Source: Aporrectodea caliginosa (lineage: Eukaryota > Annelida > Clitellata > Crassiclitellata > Lumbricidae). Taken from it: a stretch of 64,000 bases of DNA. Where the stretch lies: positions 745,246 through 809,245 of the forward strand of contig JACEVL010000082.1 in the NCBI GenBank assembly GCA_020284085.1, written 5' to 3'. The notes below the pieces were generated by a model, which saw only the letters and a program-made list of their open reading frames with translations, did not search any database and had not been told where the DNA came from. Positions within the stretch are counted from its first letter, which is position 1. Each line of letters begins with the position of its first letter. This document shows positions 45,101 to 54,689 of this stretch, in pieces. The position numbers and the translations under genes were made by a program.

Positions 45101-48100
45101 CGTTAGTGTTATTTTCGTTATAGTTATAGTTAATGATATTTTTAGTTATAGTTATAGTTATCGTTAACGAAATCATTTTATTTTCGTTAACGAACATTTT
45201 CGTTATCGTTATCGTTAACGAGAATCACACTGCCTGAGTGGAGGCTCGAACCCGTACTATCCGCGTTACAGGTTAAGTGCTCTAACCAATCGGCCACCGT
45301 GCCTTAACACAGTTACTTCATACAGGACTAATCTTTGAGTGAGCCAAATCTTTGTGCACGTTTGCCTAGCCCATCAACCGCCTTAAGTTATCTATTCATT
45401 GCACGCATTGCCATTAGTTAGTGGCTCTGGAAATAAAATAATTATAATGGCCTAAGTAGTTTGATATATAGTATATAGGTCTACCTCTTCAGACACACAT
45501 AGACGAGAGCCAAGGGAATGGCACCGATTACAATTCCAAGCAGGACTCCAATTACGACAGCGATCATAAAACCTGTGGCAAAACAACGGTACATCAATAT
45601 TAAGGTAAGCTAAGGCCGTTGGAGGCCCACATTCTTAACAAGAATGGGATACTTCTGTCTCGCGAAAATACAAAGAAGGAAAGGTGTTTGCAGAAGAATT
45701 GATCGATTGTGACCAACTATTTTCTACAACGATTCTTCTAGACAGTCAATTGCAAATGGCATCAACAGCCAGAAGTCCACGACTGAGACGTGTGTTTGAG
45801 ACAGACATCGACAGTGTGTAGCCTAAATCGCATAGTCTGCACTGCGCTACGAAGGATCAATGGCTGGTTCCCGTTTAAGGAGGTCGTGGGCATGGAAAAC
45901 CACGGTGCGTCCGAAATCGGTTTAGTGCAGACCAGAGTCGTTGAAGCCTGGAGAAGATAGATGGCTGAGCAATGGGAGATTGATTAGTTAAATTCACTGC
46001 AACCAATTCGTCCTTCCATGTCGAAATAGTCCTGTCCGCAGCGATATTGGATGTCTTGACGACAGGCGTCCTTGTTGAAGGTGCCATGTGATATTGCAAC
46101 AGCTGTTAAATCCTTGTCCTCATCAATCTTTTCAGCGGCCTTGCAAGAACCGCCTTCCTACGAAGGTGATGTGGTACGACGTTGCTTAGCACCGGAAACC
46201 ATGGCAGCTTGGTTAGGTGCAGTGTTCCTGAGATAATGATCACGGACGCGTTAGAGGAACAACAATGGGCAGAGCGACACCTATACCGCGGCACAGTACA
46301 TAGGTCGACTGTGCTGTTGAATGGCAAAGAGCAAGCGCAGACCCTTTTTTATAATTATCAAGATTATATACTTCGTTTGAAATCAGAATACACACCTTTA
46401 GAATTGAAAACCGCAGCGTTTGCAATAATGATCAAAAGACACCAGACTTTGTTTAAATAGTTTACATTCCAGGTTGAATACCTTTTAAGGCTGCTTGCTG
46501 TCCCTATTAAGGATTGTCCTGCTCAAATTTTGATCAATAGGTTGCCTACATGGCAGGTTAAAACAAGTAGATTAGACTGACTTACCAAAAGGCAGCGATG
46601 TGACTTTTGGATTGTTGGATATGGAGTCTGTCGCCATCATATCACCTAAAAGAGCAAGTAACAAATGGTGGTATAAATGCTAGTTAATGTTTAAAGGTAT
46701 CGGTTAATTTGTAACAACCTCATTAACACTGGTCTTCACAGGTCTGATCATAGGCGTAGCCACATGGAGGCACGAGGAGGCAGTTGCCTCCTCTTGCTTT
46801 CTTATATACTGGAACTTCTATTAACCAAACCCCACTACACCTGGATGACTCCTGGAGTTGCCTCCTCTTGAATTTAAGTCTGGCTACGCTCCTGGGTCAG
46901 ATAGGATAAAGTAATCGTTCTTTAGTACATGCTTTGGTCTAACGGTGTGATTCTGGCATTGAAGGATGTTTAGGCTGAAACGCAATGTTGTGTTTCTCGA
47001 CTCTATAAGGCTAGCCTCATGTCTATGGGCGTTCTGACAATGTTAGCATTTTTGACGCTTTTCCATCATTCTGCTTCAATTCCGGCTGTTTAAATGGCTT
47101 CGGGTTCCCCAGATAGTATTACAGTTGAAGAATCATACTTTAATAAGTCAATTTTATGTTGAAAGCACACGTGTTCCCTACATTATTCACGAGGTGCAGT
47201 GTTCAGTCTAGGCACCTCTGAGGGAAATTTTCGCCCAAGATTTATTCCCACCAGAGAAATATAACAAAATAATGATATTATATGAAATGTTATTAATATG
47301 CTCCGATCATTCGATCCAACGTCAAGATAAACTCGTTACGAGTATTATCTTGAGTTCTTGACATTGCACTGGAGCACCAGCAAAACTGAGTCGTTGAACT
47401 TGATGAATAAAGAAATTATTATTATTTTATAAGTATATTTTCTGAAGTTCCATCAGCGCTAAAATAATAGAGCAATTTTGTTAAGATGATAGCTTAAAAA
47501 GTTAAAATGCTACCATTACAGTGTGGAAATTAAACAAATAAAAAAAGTTGTGAAACCCCTCCCCCTGCTAAGCGCTGCAGGGATGGGCAGTAATTTAATT
47601 GATGTAATTGAAATTACGTAATTTGAATTACAATAATTGTAATTGGTAATTTGTAATTTGTTGCTCTGGACCAATGTAATTTGTAATTTGTAATTGAATT
47701 ACATTTTTTCATGTAATTTGTAATTTCAAATTACATCTGTAAAATCAAATTACTTTGAAAAAAATTAGAACCAGAGACTCCACATCCAATGCAGTTTTGA
47801 AAGTATCTTTTCCATATCTTGATCACCATCACTATAGTATCTCTGGAATGTACGATAGCAACATCGAACTCCTTGAATGCTTTCAGAAAATTGGAGCCAT
47901 TGTCAGAAATGGTAGCTACAATTTTGTCATGTGTCAGGCCAAGCTCATAATGTATTACATAGATGAGTTGCGCTACTCCATCACACGTTTGTGATCCAAC
48001 AAAGTGTCTGCGTGCTAAGGCAACTGAGCGTCGCTCAAATATACCTGCACCGGTCCAGTGACAGGTTACTCCCATGTAGGCCTAACTAATGAATCTTCAT

Positions 48101-50703
48101 AGCTACGCAACTGTTAAGATATTATTTATACAATTTAATTTTCCACTTTCTTCATCTGCGCTTGTACACAGACTCATCATAGCTTTGCAAGCATCACTGT
48201 AAGGTCAAACAGATGTCGATTATCTGATAACTTGTTCGAACAGTTGCTACTTCTTAGAGAAAATCAAATAAACAGTTTCAAACAGTGCAATACAAATGAA
48301 CAGTGGAAATATAGCATGTGTTTCCTGACTGAATTTCTTGATCCCAACCATGATCCCAACTATGCATGTAATTTGTAATTTGATGTAATTGAAATTACGT
48401 AATTTGTAATTTGTAATTTCCAGAAAATTTCTAAAGTAATTTGTAATTTGTAATTCAATTACATTTTCCCAAGTAATTTGTAATTTGTAATTCAATTACA
48501 TTTTACTGTGTAATTTGCCCATCCCTGAAGCGCTGCGCGTCTCGGCAATCGACCTCGGGCGTGCGTTCGTCACCCCCACATACCTTGATAACACCCCCAC
48601 CCCCAGAAAAAGGGACTAGATTAAACACTGCACGAAGAGCATCGCTTACTTGTGATTATCATTATCTCCGAGTATTACCTGTAACTATCGAATGGCGCTG
48701 CTCACCTGTGATTGCTTGGAGAAATTACCTGTCCAAGAACTGCCATTAATTTGCGCACCTGTAATTGTCTTGGAGCAGTTTCCGACCTCGCCTAGCCATT
48801 TACGGTCGCTGCAGGCGAGAAACCATGTCTCCTCCGTGTGATTGCATTTGACGGATGCCCTTGCCTCGTCCTGTCTAACCCAAGCGAATCCAGTCACCCT
48901 CAGCTGGGGGCAACCCAACGCTGAAAATCACACACGCACAATTGAGCATATAGATGTATAGTGTGGAGAATTTAACAGGCTGCCTACTGAGGCCGGTGTC
49001 CCGTGATATTCTATCCCCCGTAAAGCAAATCCCTCCGGATGGAATAAACCGGTATCCGGGGGGATAAACCATTCTCTCCCCCATCGTCATACGCATCACG
49101 ATAGCCAAGACGAAAATCCAGTCATAATCACCAAAAACGAAGTAAATTACTTTCAGGTCGACGTACAAGCTAAAGATACGCAACTTAAAAACATTTATGT
49201 GCACAATAAATCCAAACAGTACGACTGAATACACTTAGAAACCACCAATAGTGCAAACTAAACCGGATACTCCATTTCCCTAAGGGGATACTCATTTAGG
49301 GGGATACTCTATTTCGTGACACCGGCTGAGACACGGTATAGGCTAGAAGCCTAAGTCACGCTATGACCTATACTAAGTCAGGCAGTAGGCTTCAAGCCCA
49401 AGTCACTATAATATTATGGTCTACTGAGTCACGCTACGGACTAGACGCTGAAAAGCGGAGAAAGTATGTATAAGAATTTCTAGGTTTAAGGCATTAACGA
49501 TGGGAGTGTACTAAATGTGACGTGGAAACCAATGCAGATCGTAGTTAAAGTGTTAATTTACCTTCGTATTTGAGGAAATATGCAACCGGTAGAACTGCCT
49601 TTTCTTTGTAGAGTACCCTGATCGTCACTATGTTCGACTTGGACGCGTAGAGGAAGGTTTCCTTGGCTGTGACGTGACAAAGAGGGTGCTCCGAAACCTT
49701 GCCTCCCTCCTCGAAGACCACCGACCAGGGACACTGGGCGCTTTCTGGCTGGATGCGGCGCTGGTTAAAGCCGTAGAGGGTGAAGCGAAGAGTCTGCAGA
49801 GGGTCGACGTTGACTCTCCAGGGGCACTTGGAAGAGTGCATCGAGAGGGGTACGAAGCCGTCTTGGTCCTTGAGCAAGATGAAACCGTCGGAGCTCATGC
49901 AACGACTCTGCGACACTACAACGGTTTTTAACTGTACATGTAGCTTACTTTTTGCAGATCTAAATATTAATTTAGCTGTAAACATAAATCTGTAAAATCA
50001 ACAAATATATAGAACAAGGCAACAAGCAGACATTTGCTCAGTGTGTAAAACTTTCCATTCGAAAGGCTTCACCAATTATCCAGCAAAAGTGACTGCCGGC
50101 CAATCAGTTAACCGTGAAGTCAGCCACCAAGGGGGTCAACCAGCCAACCAATCAGCCAAGGAATTCCGGTCCTCCATGTCTCGGCTAACCCCTATCAATC
50201 AACCGCTAAATCGTCAACCATGCAAAGCGTCAACTATATCCAATCATTGAAACGTATACATATATAGTCACTCATTTTGCCAGTCAAGTAAATCCGCAAC
50301 CTCTCAATGAGTCAACCATGCAGTCAGTCACCTATGTGTGCAGCCAGTCAGTCAGTTGTAAAATCATTCACCATTAAGACAGGTAGTACAATCAATCATT
50401 CACCTTTAAGACAGGTATGATGTGTCTCCAGGTAGGACGTGAAATCATCTGGACACGGTTTCTGCTGGAGCAGATTAGCCACCGGATAAACGCAATGCAG
50501 TCTTCCGGAACAGACTTCGTCCAGCTGTGACGTCACATCCGTCGAACATCCAAGATGGCCGACATCAGCCCGGATGCACCGTCCGCCGCGCATGCGCCCG
50601 TAGTGAGCTGACGTCATCAGGATCACCTCTTCCGGTGAGCACGTGATGTTAACCGACTCACGAAGGCAGTACTCGTCGGCAGCTGGTAACAGAAAGCGTA
50701 TCC
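38553..50703 (-). CDS. Type I membrane protein: SUEL lectin, CUB-like, TM, Tyr-containing tail (5' end missing)
   Basis: Predicted cell-surface carbohydrate-binding protein. Coding exons in order: 50404-50703, 49562-49915, 48759-48920, 46587-46646, 45485-45572, 38553-39162. All have AG acceptors and GT donors. The first four introns shown and the acceptor before the first exon are phase 1, as in modular extracellular proteins; the last intron is phase 2 and also matches. Domains: SUEL/Gal-lectin (50404-50703; LLPAADEYC, ILMTSAHYGRM, C-SGRLHC, final C); a CUB-like module (49562-49915; SSKCPWRVNV, KSNIVTIRVLY); a short Cys/Trp module (48759-48920; GCPQL, ETWFLACSDRKW); a stalk (46587-46646); a TM helix (45485-45572; IAVVIGVLLGIVIGAIPLAL); and a 202-aa tail with several Tyr motifs, including SVYPAL. 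Signal peptide and any earlier exons were not found. EVA1-type proteins also combine SUEL and TM, but this architecture is different. Confidence 0.8.
39163..40108. other. Intronic sequence, no element defined
   Basis: Part of the large last intron of the membrane-lectin gene. A stretch at 39895-40010 with CCTCGTCCGCATTT resembles 43455-43500 and may be a repeat. Nothing else is recognised. Confidence 0.4.
40700..42258 (+). mobile_element. 5'-truncated CR1/L2/Jockey-type LINE (RT relic)
   Basis: In broken frames the plus strand encodes RT blocks FQSGFRKG, STAFDTVDHDLILRHL, FLDWIVSYLHHRSFS, PVPFGLPQESALGPLL, MSSNRLQLNSSKTQFIWLG and, after an inserted MITE, RDLGVTLDQELTF, SRLDYCSALCVGFP and DVLHWLPF. 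The YADD-like motif is disrupted. The 3' end is GGGGCGCTATGTAAAT followed by a (TGAA)n tail, a typical LINE 3' end in this window. Multiple frameshifts make it a fossil. Confidence 0.85.
41359..41562. mobile_element. Short hAT MITE nested in the LINE
   Basis: The ends are CAGTGGCAAAG and CGTACGCCATTG with the perfect 8-bp duplication CTTTCTCA (41351-41358 and 41563-41570), splitting the LINE RT frame. The right end (GGGCCGTCGCCCCGGGCGGC...) is shared with the larger MITE at 44054-44451. Confidence 0.85.
42821..43224. mobile_element. hAT MITE, CAGTGGCGTAGCC family
   Basis: The ends CAGTGGCGTAGCCAGAC and AGCTACGCCTATG lie in a perfect 8-bp duplication CTTACCAT (42813-42820 and 43225-43232). 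The interior has five copies of a unit of about 45 bp containing AAGGATTTTCGAGGGGG and AGTAACGGGAG (42900-43110). AGGAGGCAA blocks flank it. Confidence 0.87.
43233..43385 (+). mobile_element. LINE 3' tail
   Basis: The segment around CTCAAGACTGTTCTCTTTAG and GTGGCGCTATATAAATCTC, with a (TGAA)n tail, parallels the 3' end of the LINE at 42150-42258. The upstream continuation is interrupted by the MITE at 42821-43224. Confidence 0.6.
43386..44045. other. Intronic sequence, no element defined
   Basis: No supported feature. Part of the last intron of the membrane-lectin gene. Confidence 0.4.
44054..44451. mobile_element. hAT MITE, CAGTGGCGTACCG family
   Basis: The ends CAGTGGCGTAC and GTACGCCACTG are perfect inverted repeats inside an 8-bp duplication TATAGAAC (44046-44053 and 44452-44459). 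A second CAGTGGCGTAATGAGG start at about 44244 suggests a partial copy nested within. It is related to the short MITE at 41359-41562. Confidence 0.87.
44595..45307 (-). repeat. tRNA-derived SINE split by a hAT element
   Basis: On the minus strand the head carries an A-box region TGGCCGATTGGTTAGAGCAC (45277-45296) and a B box GGGTTCGAGCC (45243-45253) in tRNA-like spacing. After the inserted hAT element (44690-45232) the body continues at 44681 and ends in a short AT-rich TAA-type tail near 44598-44625. It is a SINE, not a tRNA gene: the fold is incomplete and the body and tail are fused. Confidence 0.75.
44690..45232. mobile_element. Non-autonomous hAT element with TTATAG arrays
   Basis: The ends CAGTGTGATTCTC and GAGAATCACACTG are perfect inverted repeats in the 8-bp duplication CCTGAGTG (44682-44689 and 45233-45240). 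Subterminal zones are arrays of AGTTATAGTTATAG and CGTTATCGTTA units. No coding. Confidence 0.9.
45485..45572 (-). CDS. Transmembrane exon
   Basis: Encodes about 25 uninterrupted hydrophobic residues ending YVCLKR. If the donor AAGAG|GTAGAC is not used, translation stops at the TAG two codons on (45481-45483), giving a tail-less form. If used (phase 2), it joins exactly to the single G before AAA-TGG at 39162 and continues KWRRQPPSS. Both readings are possible in vivo. Confidence 0.75.
45860..46330 (-). mobile_element. Non-LTR retrotransposon C-terminal relic
   Basis: The minus strand encodes, in two frames, LPWFPVLSNVVPHHLRRK (about 46230-46170) and WSALNRFRTHRGFPCP (about 45940-45895). Both are recognisable fragments of invertebrate LINE polyprotein C-termini. 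The frames are broken. It lies in the intron between the stalk and TM exons of the membrane-lectin gene. Confidence 0.6.
46749..46894. mobile_element. Short hAT MITE, GGCGTAGCC family
   Basis: The ends CATAGGCGTAGCC and GGCTACGCTCCTG are flanked by GGTCTGAT and GGTCAGAT (7 of 8 identical). The AGGAGGCAGTTGCCTCCT core and TTGAATTTAAGTCTGG place it in the same family as 42821-43224. Confidence 0.78.
47578..48527 (-). mobile_element. hAT element with transposase remnant
   Basis: The ends CAGGGATGGGCA and TGCCCATCCCTG (after a T) are inverted and lie in a perfect 8-bp duplication AAGCGCTG (47570-47577 and 48528-48535). Subterminal arrays of GTAATTTGTAATTTG fill both ends. The host repeat it struck is the family also present at 10320-10500. 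Confidence 0.9.
47731..48075 (-). pseudogene. hAT transposase fragment
   Basis: The open piece contains MGVTCHWTGAG, ERRSVALARRHFVGSQT and HDKIVATISDNGSNFLKAF. The last segment is the conserved region of BED/hAT transposases with the D-N-x-x-N-F pattern around a catalytic Asp. The BED finger, the remaining catalytic residues and the C-terminal dimerisation (hATC) region are missing. It supports the hAT assignment of the surrounding element. Confidence 0.78.
48759..48920 (-). CDS. Short Cys/Trp module exon
   Basis: A symmetric phase 1-1 exon of 162 bases with four Cys (GCPQL, KCNHT, LACSDRKW, GNCSK) and two Trp in ETWFLACSDRKW. It recalls a compact sushi-like fold (W...C...W.G...C) but is too short to be sure. 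An alternative downstream donor (CAG|GTGAGC near 48704) stays open but would put the next exon out of frame. Confidence 0.7.
48992..49326. mobile_element. MITE with GCCGGTGTC inverted ends
   Basis: The ends GCCGGTGTCCCGTGATATTC and the inverse of GATACTCTATTTCGTGACACCGGC (partly matched) bracket 335 bp with GGGGGAT blocks near each end. TGAG on both sides (48988-48991 and 49327-49330) may be a 4-bp duplication. It lies in the intron between the Cys/Trp module and the CUB-like exon. Confidence 0.65.
49562..49915 (-). CDS. CUB-like exon
   Basis: A symmetric phase 1-1 exon of 354 bases. Features: a first Cys in SQSRCMSS, KCPWRVNVDP, aromatic-hydrophobic alternation (LRFTLYGF), QCPWSVVF, PLCHVTAK and SKSNIVTIRVLY. 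These follow a CUB beta-sandwich pattern (C-P-W near the start, a Cys pair and a V-x-I/V strand near the end). The assignment is by pattern only. Acceptor TTGTAG; donor GAAG|GTAAAT. Confidence 0.7.
50404..50703 (-). CDS. SUEL (rhamnose/galactose-binding) lectin exon
   Basis: A single symmetric phase 1-1 exon of 300 bases encodes one full domain. Hallmarks seen: an early Cys (ADEYCLRE), a second Cys after NIT, the I-x-I/L-x-SAHYGR motif (here ILMTSAHYGRM), a central Cys pair, VCSGRLHC and a closing Cys before the donor. It lacks the DPC..TYKYL form at the end, having PCPDDFTSYLE instead, so sugar specificity is open. Acceptor ACTACAG; donor AAAG|GTGAAT. Confidence 0.85.
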
Positions 50704-52090
50704 CTGTAGTGTTTACTGTAGTTTAGACTGTGGTGTCGCCTCTAGTGTAGACTGTCGTGCAATGCATTTTAGTATAGCGTAATGTATAGAATTTGATGAG
50801 TAGAGCAGTGAAGTTTATGCATTGTATGCAGTGTATAGTATACAGTATTAGATTATACTGTTTTGTACTGTAGTCCAGTGTAATGAATTGTAGCGGCGTT
50901 TTCAGGATTTCGTCTCTGACTTCGACCTTAAGCAACGCACCTGCTTCCAAACTCATGACATTGACACTAAATTTGAAACTTGCTTGCAGTGGCGTCTAAC
51001 AACCTCCCCACATGGAATGGGAAAACAACCTCCACGCTGGCCGACTTATATTAATTTTCGTATTGCACGCCGTAATGTTATCGGAAATCACACCCAGTTT
51101 ATGTCCAAAACGTTAACCCAACCACTCACTTCTGACAACCGTGGGAGATCGTTCTCCCAACCCAAACCCAAACCCCAACCCCCATCCCCCAACCCCCTTT
51201 GGTAGACGCCACTGCATGCTCGATATTGTTCCGAAACTCCGCTGATGCCTGTTCTGTTTACCTCATCCAACCGGGCATATCTATAGAATGCTTGTTTCTC
51301 ACCTGCTCCGTTTCTTTATTATGGTGTGTGGACAGAAGTGAACCATATATAGGAGAGTATACCTCGAAGGTCTGCGACCACTCTAACAAAGCATTGGTTT
51401 TGACTCTGAAAGGGTCTTTAAGCACATGACGATATGCCTATTCTAGTACTTGGGTGGCCTGGATCTGCAGGCGCTTCCTGATTTGGAGCACATCACAAGG
51501 CACATCGCAGCAGGAACAATTATTGCACTGTAGGCTACTCTTGTATAGTTTAGCACAACATGCTTTATTGTATTTGGCCATTTATAAAGCGCTTCCGACA
51601 GCATGAGCCATTAAGCAGCCTTTCATCATAGTGTGACATTGCATAAAAGATGCAAGGATTAGCATAGTCCAGTTTCGTAGCCTACAGTGTATTGTAGATT
51701 GTACAGGACACGAGTAATGAAAATGCTGCATTCGATACGTTTTCAACTGGCGCTGCATAATGTCCAAACGAAGCATATGCACATGCTTCGACCTATACTC
51801 ACACACAGGGCACAAATTCAGAAACACCATTGAGAAGTTTCTATAGGGTGCTATATAAATGTATACACGCATGCAGAAGTACACATTCATATAAACATAC
51901 ATGCAAACATACATATACATACATTCATAATTAATTACCTACATACATGATGACATTTCTGTTCTTAATGATATTTAACGTTATATAGGCCAATACAGAG
52001 AGCGCTAATGTGTAGGTTTTTCTCGAAGTGGTGCTATATAAATTTCTAATTACAATTACGCATACACACATGCATACATGCATTATGATA
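50704..52090. other. No exon recognised upstream of the SUEL exon
   Basis: The membrane-lectin gene should have at least a signal-peptide exon ending in phase 1 to the right. None is convincing here. A LINE/SINE-like tail (GTGCTATATAAATTTC) lies at about 52030-52045. A CCCAAACCCAAACCCCAACC stretch occurs at 51160-51195. Confidence 0.45.
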
Positions 52091-52097
52091 CATAAAT

Positions 52098-52144
52098 GCC
52101 CAGATACATGCATACATACATACATACATACATACATACATACA

Positions 52145-52176
<32 letters not shown>

Positions 52177-52196
52177 AACACACATACATACATACA

Positions 52197-52228
<32 letters not shown>

Positions 52229-52280
52229 AACACACATACATACATACATACATACATACATACATACATACATACATACA

Positions 52281-52312
<32 letters not shown>

Positions 52313-52348
52313 AACACACATACATACATACATACATACATACATACA

Positions 52349-52380
<32 letters not shown>

Positions 52381-52438
52381 AACACACATACATACATACA
52401 TACATACAGTATGATACATACATACCCACATACTTGCA

Positions 52439-52472
<34 letters not shown>

Positions 52473-52520
52473 CATACATACATGCACACAAACACACATA
52501 CACACACATACATACATGCA
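52098..52520. repeat. (TACA)n microsatellite
   Basis: About 420 bp of TACA tetranucleotides interrupted several times by TATAAACACACA. Very long frames (MYVCMYVC repeats and the reverse) are translations of it. Confidence 0.97.
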
Positions 52521-52574
52521 TATTTACTTTAGAAAAGATTATACGTAAGCCTTGACTGTATGTATATGTATTTC

Positions 52575-52640
52575 GATATTTATATAGCGCCTTTAAAGAA
52601 GAGCCACTCAAAGGCGCGTTGCTTGTCTGACGACGGTGGG
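52575..52640. repeat. Interspersed repeat fragment (TATATAGCGCC type)
   Basis: TTTATATAGCGCCTTTAAAG followed by CCACTCAAAGGCGC recurs in related form at 60258-60300 and, inverted, in LINE tails (GGCGCYATATAAAT). Confidence 0.5.
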
Positions 52641-52719
52641 CATCGAATATCGACGAAGGCGGAGGCGCCGCCGCCGTCCAGCTGAGCCAGTCTCACGCCG
52701 CCGTCGTCTCCGGTATCTT

Positions 52720-52863
52720 AGGAGGAGGAGGAGGAGGAGGAGGAGGAGGAGGAGGAGGAGGAGGAGGAGGAGGAGGAGGAGGAGGGAGGAGGAGAGGAGG
52801 AGGAGGAGGAGGAGGAGGAGGAGGAGGAGGAGGAGAGGACGAGGAGGACGAGGAGGAGGAGGA
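52720..52863. repeat. (GGA)n purine tract
   Basis: About 140 bp of nearly pure GGA repeats on the plus strand. Confidence 0.97.
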
Positions 52864-52916
52864 TCATATGGAATTATAAGGAATGGAAGAGGAGGATGGG
52901 CGAAGGGGGAAGACGT

Positions 52917-53105
52917 CCTCCACCACTTCCTCCTCCTCCTCCTCCTCTTCCTCCTCCTTTTCCTCTTCCTCCTCCTCTTCCTCCTCCTCTTTCTCCTCCT
53001 CTTCCTCTTCCTCCTCCCTCCTCCTCCTCCTCTTCCTCTTCCTCATCCTCCTCCTCCTCCTTCTCCTCCTCACCCTCCTCCTCCACCACCACTTCCTCCT
53101 CTTCC
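52917..53105. repeat. (CCT)n pyrimidine tract
   Basis: About 190 bp of TCC/CCT repeats with TTC interruptions, only about 55 bp after the GGA tract and complementary to it. Confidence 0.97.
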
Positions 53106-54051
53106 CCTCAAGTGCCGGATTGAATTTCCGCTCAAGATGGAGGAGAGGCGTCTCTCTCTAGAGGGCGCTTGTTGTCTGCCACTCCTATACAGATAGTGTC
53201 TGGTCGCTGAAGAAACTAAAGTGTTGCTATGGGCCACCAGAGGTCGCTTTTAAGGCTAGCCTTTTTGGCATTTTCTTATCATTTAAGAGGCATCTTTTAA
53301 TATATATAGCATGCCACGAAAAGCGATAACATTAATTTGAGCGTTGTAAAATATATAAAGGTCGAGAGGTCAACAACTATGAATGATAGGCGTACGGTGT
53401 CGTTAAACAATGGACAGGATACATTTTCTCATAATCATATGATGCTTCCTAACATCAGACAACAGTGTGATTTACGAATGCTCATGTACATAAACAGTCT
53501 AGTGTCAAAGCGCATTCAGTGTTGCACATTGACAGTCAGACAAATTGGTCTAAGTCCTTCACAAGGCTGCACTAGTGTGTAGATGTAGGCCACAGTGACA
53601 GTGTGTTATAGCCAGACAATCGATGTCTATTAGCGCTCTGGCCATGCGGAGTCTGCTATTTCCAGACACTTTTTGAAATTTGAATGGGGTTGGCAGAGGT
53701 GTTATGCGTATCAAGGTGGAAAATGAAAGGGAAAGGGGAGCATGTGGAGGAGAGGAAGAACGAAAGGGAAATAGGAAGGAAATGAGTGAAGACTCCCACC
53801 TGGAAACATCTGTAGAACTCAGGAAGATGCTCAAATGCTCCATTAAATCTATCTACCATGCATATATATATATAGTATATTTGTAGATACTGTACATATA
53901 AAATAAAAATATATGTACCAAACTAAGTATATATAATATACAAATGTATGCAATAGACCTAAATGAAGATATGCTAGTGGTGTAACATAATTATATATAT
54001 AGATATATTCTGTATCTAATATTTGTATTTGTTTGGCTATAGTACATTTAC

Positions 54052-54089
<38 letters not shown>

Positions 54090-54255
54090 TATATATGCAT
54101 GACATTGCATATAGAAGTAGAGTATAGTCCCTTGAGCTAGCCCTGAGGCAGCCATGAGTATGAAGTGTTAGCGACTTCATTTTCTTAGCCTCTGCATATC
54201 AAGGCGAGTGGCCAGTCCTCTCCCTCACCGTCTAATCTTCCCACCGACAGTGTAC
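53106..54255. other. No gene recognised
   Basis: Includes a (TA)n tract at about 54055-54088. No supported coding sequence. Confidence 0.5.
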
Positions 54256-54259
54256 GGTC

Positions 54260-54400
54260 AGTGTCCTTGTACATAGCTCAGTTGGCTAGGGGGGCTGGTG
54301 GAATAGAAATCTCTAACCAAATTTTCTGCCCTGGCGAGGATTTGAACCCCAGACCTCTCGATTGACAGTCCAGCACGCTAAACTTTACACTATCGAGAAT
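54260..54400 (-). repeat. tRNA-derived SINE head (Asp-like)
   Basis: On the minus strand GATAGTGTAAAGTTTAGCG (A-box region), an anticodon-like loop CTGTCAA and GGTCTGGGGTTCAAATCC (B box) keep tRNA order and spacing. Acceptor-stem pairing is not evident and the sequence continues as a repeat body, so it is a SINE rather than a tRNA gene. Confidence 0.6.
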
Positions 54401-54689
54401 GTACAATACACAATATGCGTGTTTACATGATAAAACACACATACATCATGTATGATGTATGTAAGTATGTATGTATGCATTGTTTGTGGGTTTTTGAAGA
54501 GTGTGTAATATCCACACAATCTCTCAAAAGCGATGTGAATATGGCCATCTAAGGGAGCAGAACAGCTGTGTCTTAACAAGCGTAGAGAAAGCATATTGTG
54601 GGCCGCACTATTATATAGGGTCCACAGAAAGAGTGAGCCAAAGAGGCAGGGACTTACAGAGTACAGACATCTGGCTCCTTGTAAAGCGC

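Noticed and set aside
45225..45310. A tRNA gene on the minus strand
   Set aside because: A and B boxes are present, but acceptor pairing is lost, the body and AT-rich tail of a SINE follow, and a hAT element splits it.
52046..53196. Long open frames of MYVC, Arg-, Ser- and Pro-rich proteins
   Set aside because: They are translations of TACA, GGA and CCT microsatellites, open in several frames on both strands.
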